Source: Microbacterium murale (lineage in GTDB: Bacteria; Actinomycetota; Actinomycetes; Actinomycetales; Microbacteriaceae). Taken from it: DNA of 64,000 bases. The stretch is taken from positions 2,480,001 to 2,544,000 of the forward strand of contig NZ_JAUSXK010000001.1 in the NCBI RefSeq assembly GCF_030815955.1, given 5' to 3'. Under the pieces are notes generated by a model. The model did not search any database. It was not told the DNA's origin and saw only the letters and a list, made by a program, of their open reading frames with translations. This document shows, one piece after another, positions 61,571 through 64,000 of the stretch; positions within the stretch are counted from its first letter, which is position 1, and every line of letters begins with the position of its first letter. The position numbers and the translations under genes are program-made.

Positions 61571-62137
61571 ATGTCGTACAAAGTCGGCTATTTCGTCGGA
61601 ATCCTGTCGTCGACGTCGATCAATCGCGTGCTGTCGAAGGCGCTGATCAAGGTCGCACCGGATGAGCTGGAGTTCACGGAGATCCCCGTCGGCGCCCTGC
61701 CGCTGTACAGCCCGGATCATGATGCCGATTACCCGCCAGAAGCACGCGCTCTGAAAGAAGCGATCAGCGCGAGTGACGCGATCCTCTTCATCACGCCCGA
61801 GTACAACCGCTCCATCCCCGGGGCGCTCAAGAATGCGATCGACTGGGCATCGCGGCCATGGGGGCAGAACTCCTTCGATCACATGCCGACCGCGGTGATC
61901 GGCGCATCGATCGGCGTCATCGGCACCGCGGTCGCGCAGCAGAGCCTGCGTGCCGTGCTGGCATTCTGCAACGCGCGTCAGATGACCGCGCCCGAGGCGT
62001 ACATCCACTTCACCAAGGACGTCTTCCGAGACGACGGCACCATCACGAAGCCCGACACCGAGGAATTCCTGCGTGCGTACATGACGGAGTTCCGAGAGCA
62101 CATCCAACGCGTGCTGACGGTACTGCCCCGGCAGTGA
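61571..62137 (+). CDS. NADPH-dependent FMN reductase
   Basis: A 188-residue flavodoxin-fold reductase. FMN-binding motifs are visible: GILSSTSINRVLSKAL near residue 10, FITPEYNRSIPGALKNAIDW near 76 and the hydrophobic strand IGASIGVIGTAVAQQSLRAVL near 112. Relatives reduce quinones, azo dyes or chromate. The ATG at 61571 has GAGGAGAAG upstream. Appears monocistronic; a small hairpin (TGACGC/GCGTCA) overlaps the stop. Confidence 0.88.
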   Translation: MSYKVGYFVGILSSTSINRVLSKALIKVAPDELEFTEIPVGALPLYSPDHDADYPPEARALKEAISASDAILFITPEYNRSIPGALKNAIDWASRPWGQNSFDHMPTAVIGASIGVIGTAVAQQSLRAVLAFCNARQMTAPEAYIHFTKDVFRDDGTITKPDTEEFLRAYMTEFREHIQRVLTVLPRQ

Positions 62138-62177
62138 CGCGCAGCGTCATCTGAACCTGGACAGCTGATCGCCACGG

Positions 62178-62183
62178 CATGAT
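62178..62183 (+). promoter_or_regulatory. -10 box for leaderless alditol oxidase gene
   Basis: CATGAT lies 6 nt before the ATG at 62190 and no ribosome-binding site is present. A degenerate GTCAT element 26 nt upstream (62146) resembles the GTCAA motif. Confidence 0.4.
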
Positions 62184-62189
62184 GGTCGG

Positions 62190-63467
62190 ATGGCAATCAG
62201 CAACTGGGCGGGCAACGTCGTCTTCACCCCGACGGACGTGCTGCGCGCCCGAGATATCGCCGAGGCGCAGCAGCTCGTCGCGAATGCCCCTCGGATCAGA
62301 GCGCTGGGCACCGGTCATTCCTTCAACGACATCGCCGACGCTCCGCAACTCATCTCGCTCCAGGATGTCGCGTCACCGTTCGAGCTGGATGAGACGGCGC
62401 GCACCGTCACCGTACCTGGTGCCGCCCCGTACGGCGCGGTCGCAGCATTCCTGCAGGAGCACGGCTGGGCGCTGCACAACCTCGGCTCGTTGCCGCACAT
62501 CTCGGTCGCGGGAGCCACCGCCACGGCGACGCACGGTTCCGGAGACCGTAACGGCGTGCTGTCGACCGCCGTGCGGGGAATCGAACGGATCGGCGCTGAT
62601 GGAGAACTGACATGGGTGCGTGCCGGAGAGCCCGATTTCAACGGCAGCGTCGTCGCTCTCGGGGCACTCGGTGTCATCACGCGCATCACCCTCGCGATCG
62701 AACCCACGTATGACATGACGCAGCAGGTCTACACCGGCCTGCGGTGGGACACCTTCCTCGACGAGTTCGACGAGATCATGGGTGCCGCATACAGCGTCAG
62801 CGTGCTCGGCCGATGGGGCGGGCCGACTCTCTCGACTCTCTGGCTCAAGAACCGCGCCCTCACGCCTCAGGCCGAGACCGCGGATGCTGCGCCGCAGCTC
62901 TTCGGCGGTGATCGAGTCACGGCCGAAGTGCACGCCATCATCACCGGCGACGCACCGGATGACAACATGACGCCGCTCGGCACGCGCGGTGCATGGTCGA
63001 CGAGGCTCGCGCATTTCCGTTACGACCGTGCCCCGAGCGCCGGCGGCGACGAGATCCAGTCCGAGTTCTTCGTGCCGCGGGCGGTTGCGGTCGACGCTCT
63101 GCAGGCGATCCGCCCGCTCGGTGAGCGGATCGACCCGCTGCTGCACGTGAGCGAGTTCCGCACCTTCGCGGGGGATGACCTGTGGCTCAGCGGTGGGGAA
63201 GGCGGCGGACGCGTCGCCATCCACTTCACCTGGAAGCAACGTCCGGCGGAGGTCGCCGCCATTCTGCCGGAGATCGAGGCAGCGCTGAGACCGTTCACAC
63301 CACGGTCGCATTGGGGCAAGGTGTACTCGGACGGGTTCGACCAGGCCGCCGGCTTCCATCGCCTCAGTGACTTCGCAGCGCTGGCCGCACGAGTCGACCC
63401 CGAGGGGAAGTTCCGCAACCACCACCTCGACCGCGTGCTGACGATCAGTGGTTCCGAAGCGCCTTGA
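62190..63467 (+). CDS. Alditol oxidase-like FAD-binding oxidoreductase
   Basis: A 425-residue flavoprotein of the VAO family, close in length to Streptomyces alditol oxidase. The histidine in ALGTGHSFNDIAD near residue 43 would bind FAD covalently, and LPHISVAGATATATHGSG near 108 is the second FAD block. The C-terminal substrate-domain block HWGKVYSDGFDQ is typical. It oxidises terminal hydroxyls of xylitol or sorbitol with oxygen, giving peroxide; with the polyol operon 5 kb away this suits sugar-alcohol use. ATG 62190, leaderless. Confidence 0.85.
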   Translation: MAISNWAGNVVFTPTDVLRARDIAEAQQLVANAPRIRALGTGHSFNDIADAPQLISLQDVASPFELDETARTVTVPGAAPYGAVAAFLQEHGWALHNLGSLPHISVAGATATATHGSGDRNGVLSTAVRGIERIGADGELTWVRAGEPDFNGSVVALGALGVITRITLAIEPTYDMTQQVYTGLRWDTFLDEFDEIMGAAYSVSVLGRWGGPTLSTLWLKNRALTPQAETADAAPQLFGGDRVTAEVHAIITGDAPDDNMTPLGTRGAWSTRLAHFRYDRAPSAGGDEIQSEFFVPRAVAVDALQAIRPLGERIDPLLHVSEFRTFAGDDLWLSGGEGGGRVAIHFTWKQRPAEVAAILPEIEAALRPFTPRSHWGKVYSDGFDQAAGFHRLSDFAALAARVDPEGKFRNHHLDRVLTISGSEAP

Positions 63468-63717
63468 TCAGTTCGGACTTCCGCTTCTTCGAGTAGCCGG
63501 AGAGGCCGAGTTCCTTCGATCGTTTTCGCAACCTGTCGACCGTCCAGTCCTCGTAGTCGCCGGCCTCACCGCCGCGGCGGCCGACCTCTGACCGCCCACG
63601 TTTCGTTCCTCCCGTGGCGTTCGAGATGCGCGCGGCCTTCTCCTTCGAGGCGCCATCGTCGCGAAGCTCCTCATAGAGTTCCGGGTCCTTGAGTCGTGAA
63701 TTCGCGCCACGTGGCAT
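63445..63717 (-). CDS. DUF7218-like protein with Rho-N/SAP-type helix-extension motif
   Basis: A 90-residue basic protein. The N-terminal half (MPRGANSRLKDPELYEELRD, then SKEKAARISNA) matches the DUF7218-type pattern, and the C-terminal half (WTVDRLRKRSKELGLSGYSK then KSELIKALR) is a Rho-N/SAP-like nucleic-acid-binding motif. It probably binds DNA or RNA. The ATG at 63715-63717 has GGAGGAG at 6 nt. Its 3' end overlaps the convergent oxidase gene by 23 nt. Confidence 0.8.
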   Translation of the reverse strand: MPRGANSRLKDPELYEELRDDGASKEKAARISNATGGTKRGRSEVGRRGGEAGDYEDWTVDRLRKRSKELGLSGYSKKRKSELIKALRNH

Positions 63718-63729
63718 GGTTCTCCTCCT

Positions 63730-63794
<65 letters not shown>

Positions 63795-63800
63795 CGCGCG

Positions 63801-64000
63801 TCAAGTGGAGCGGTGGAAACGGGCACCGACGTGATCGAGCTGGCGGGTGAAGCCCTCTGCGTGCGCACGTAACAGGCGGACGCCTGCAGCGATCGTCGCG
63901 GTTAGCACAGCATCCGGGTCGCCCTGGAGTCGGAGGTGTTCGTGCCCGCTTTGATGCTGGACTGCCCAACCCAGATACACCGTTCCTGGAGCGTGACCGT
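63801..64000 (-). CDS. C-terminal part of an unidentified protein, cut by window edge
   Basis: An open frame enters from the right edge and ends at the TGA at 63801-63803, covering at least 65 residues that read like real protein (GTVYLGWAVQHQSG, then GVRLLRAHAEGF, ending FHRST). Codon use has the GC-rich third positions of neighbours. The start is outside the window and no family is recognised. The hexamer repeat directly follows its stop. Confidence 0.45.
   Translation of the reverse strand, partial: GHAPGTVYLGWAVQHQSGHEHLRLQGDPDAVLTATIAAGVRLLRAHAEGFTRQLDHVGARFHRST

Overview
The window is a GC-rich chromosomal segment. It has dense, overlapping operons (ATGA, GTGA and TGATG junctions), frequent GTG starts and several apparently leaderless genes. 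Small families such as MetS, the DUF7882-type protein, the Vms1-like protein and the DUF7218-like protein point to an actinobacterium, most likely Microbacteriaceae and possibly Microbacterium; this is inference from gene content. I saw no rRNA, tRNA, CRISPR array, prophage or transposase gene, and no gene-free stretch longer than 300 bases.

Region 1 (1-19.5 kb) is a catabolic island. A minus operon (MFS exporter, UGSC-family protein, NifU-like CxxC protein, zinc alcohol dehydrogenase, CoA-acylating semialdehyde dehydrogenase cut by the window edge) diverges from an IlvD-type dehydratase and an FAD oxidoreductase across a large palindrome. Next come an IclR regulator, a TauABC/SsuABC-type importer, a split aconitase X, and a roughly 360-residue protein of unknown function (here called the UGSC partner). 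Divergent from these is a tightly coupled CoA operon: MaoC, SDR, acyl-CoA ligase, amidohydrolase and acyl-CoA dehydrogenase.

Region 2 (19.6-34.2 kb) carries a second version of the same gene kit. It has two IclR regulators, an amidohydrolase, a five-gene oligopeptide-type ABC importer preceded by a 22-codon leader ORF, a zinc dehydrogenase, and an operon of UGSC protein, UGSC partner, SDR and PaaK-like ligase, then an aldo/keto reductase. Three 15-bp sites of one type (TTCCRCCNGGYGGAA or close to it) lie before the amidohydrolase, the importer and the UGSC operon, suggesting one IclR regulon. The paired UGSC and partner genes, present twice with dehydratases, dehydrogenases and CoA ligases, are the best candidate here for an undescribed pathway.

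Region 3 (34.2-46.7 kb) looks like a stress or envelope region: methyltransferase, Old Yellow Enzyme, quinone reductase, DUF2188, a Vms1-like peptidyl-tRNA hydrolase, SDR, FUSC-type and YihY membrane proteins, an APC permease, GNAT, a flavodoxin-like protein and several tiny acidic or membrane proteins. Nine transcription units here share a previously unnoticed promoter architecture, GTCAA(C/G) then 27-28 nt then an NANNNT -10 box. A tenth copy sits on the minus strand at 61.4 kb.

Region 4 (46.7-57.3 kb) is a polyol operon: two divergent MDR dehydrogenases, DUF2291, an Rbs-type ABC importer whose permease gene carries a +1 frameshift, a DhaKL-type kinase, an RpiB-like and a TIM-like isomerase, and a DeoR regulator. 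This matches the known erythritol/threitol route through erythrulose phosphates to erythrose 4-phosphate. A sigma70-like promoter with GTAAC/GTTAC operator half-sites heads it.

Region 5 (57.3-64 kb) holds a MetP/MetS-type transporter pair, a four-gene minus operon (micro-protein, DUF6766-like, truncated solute-binding-like lipoprotein, cation diffusion facilitator), an NADPH-dependent FMN reductase, an alditol oxidase, a DUF7218-like protein and a hexamer tandem repeat.
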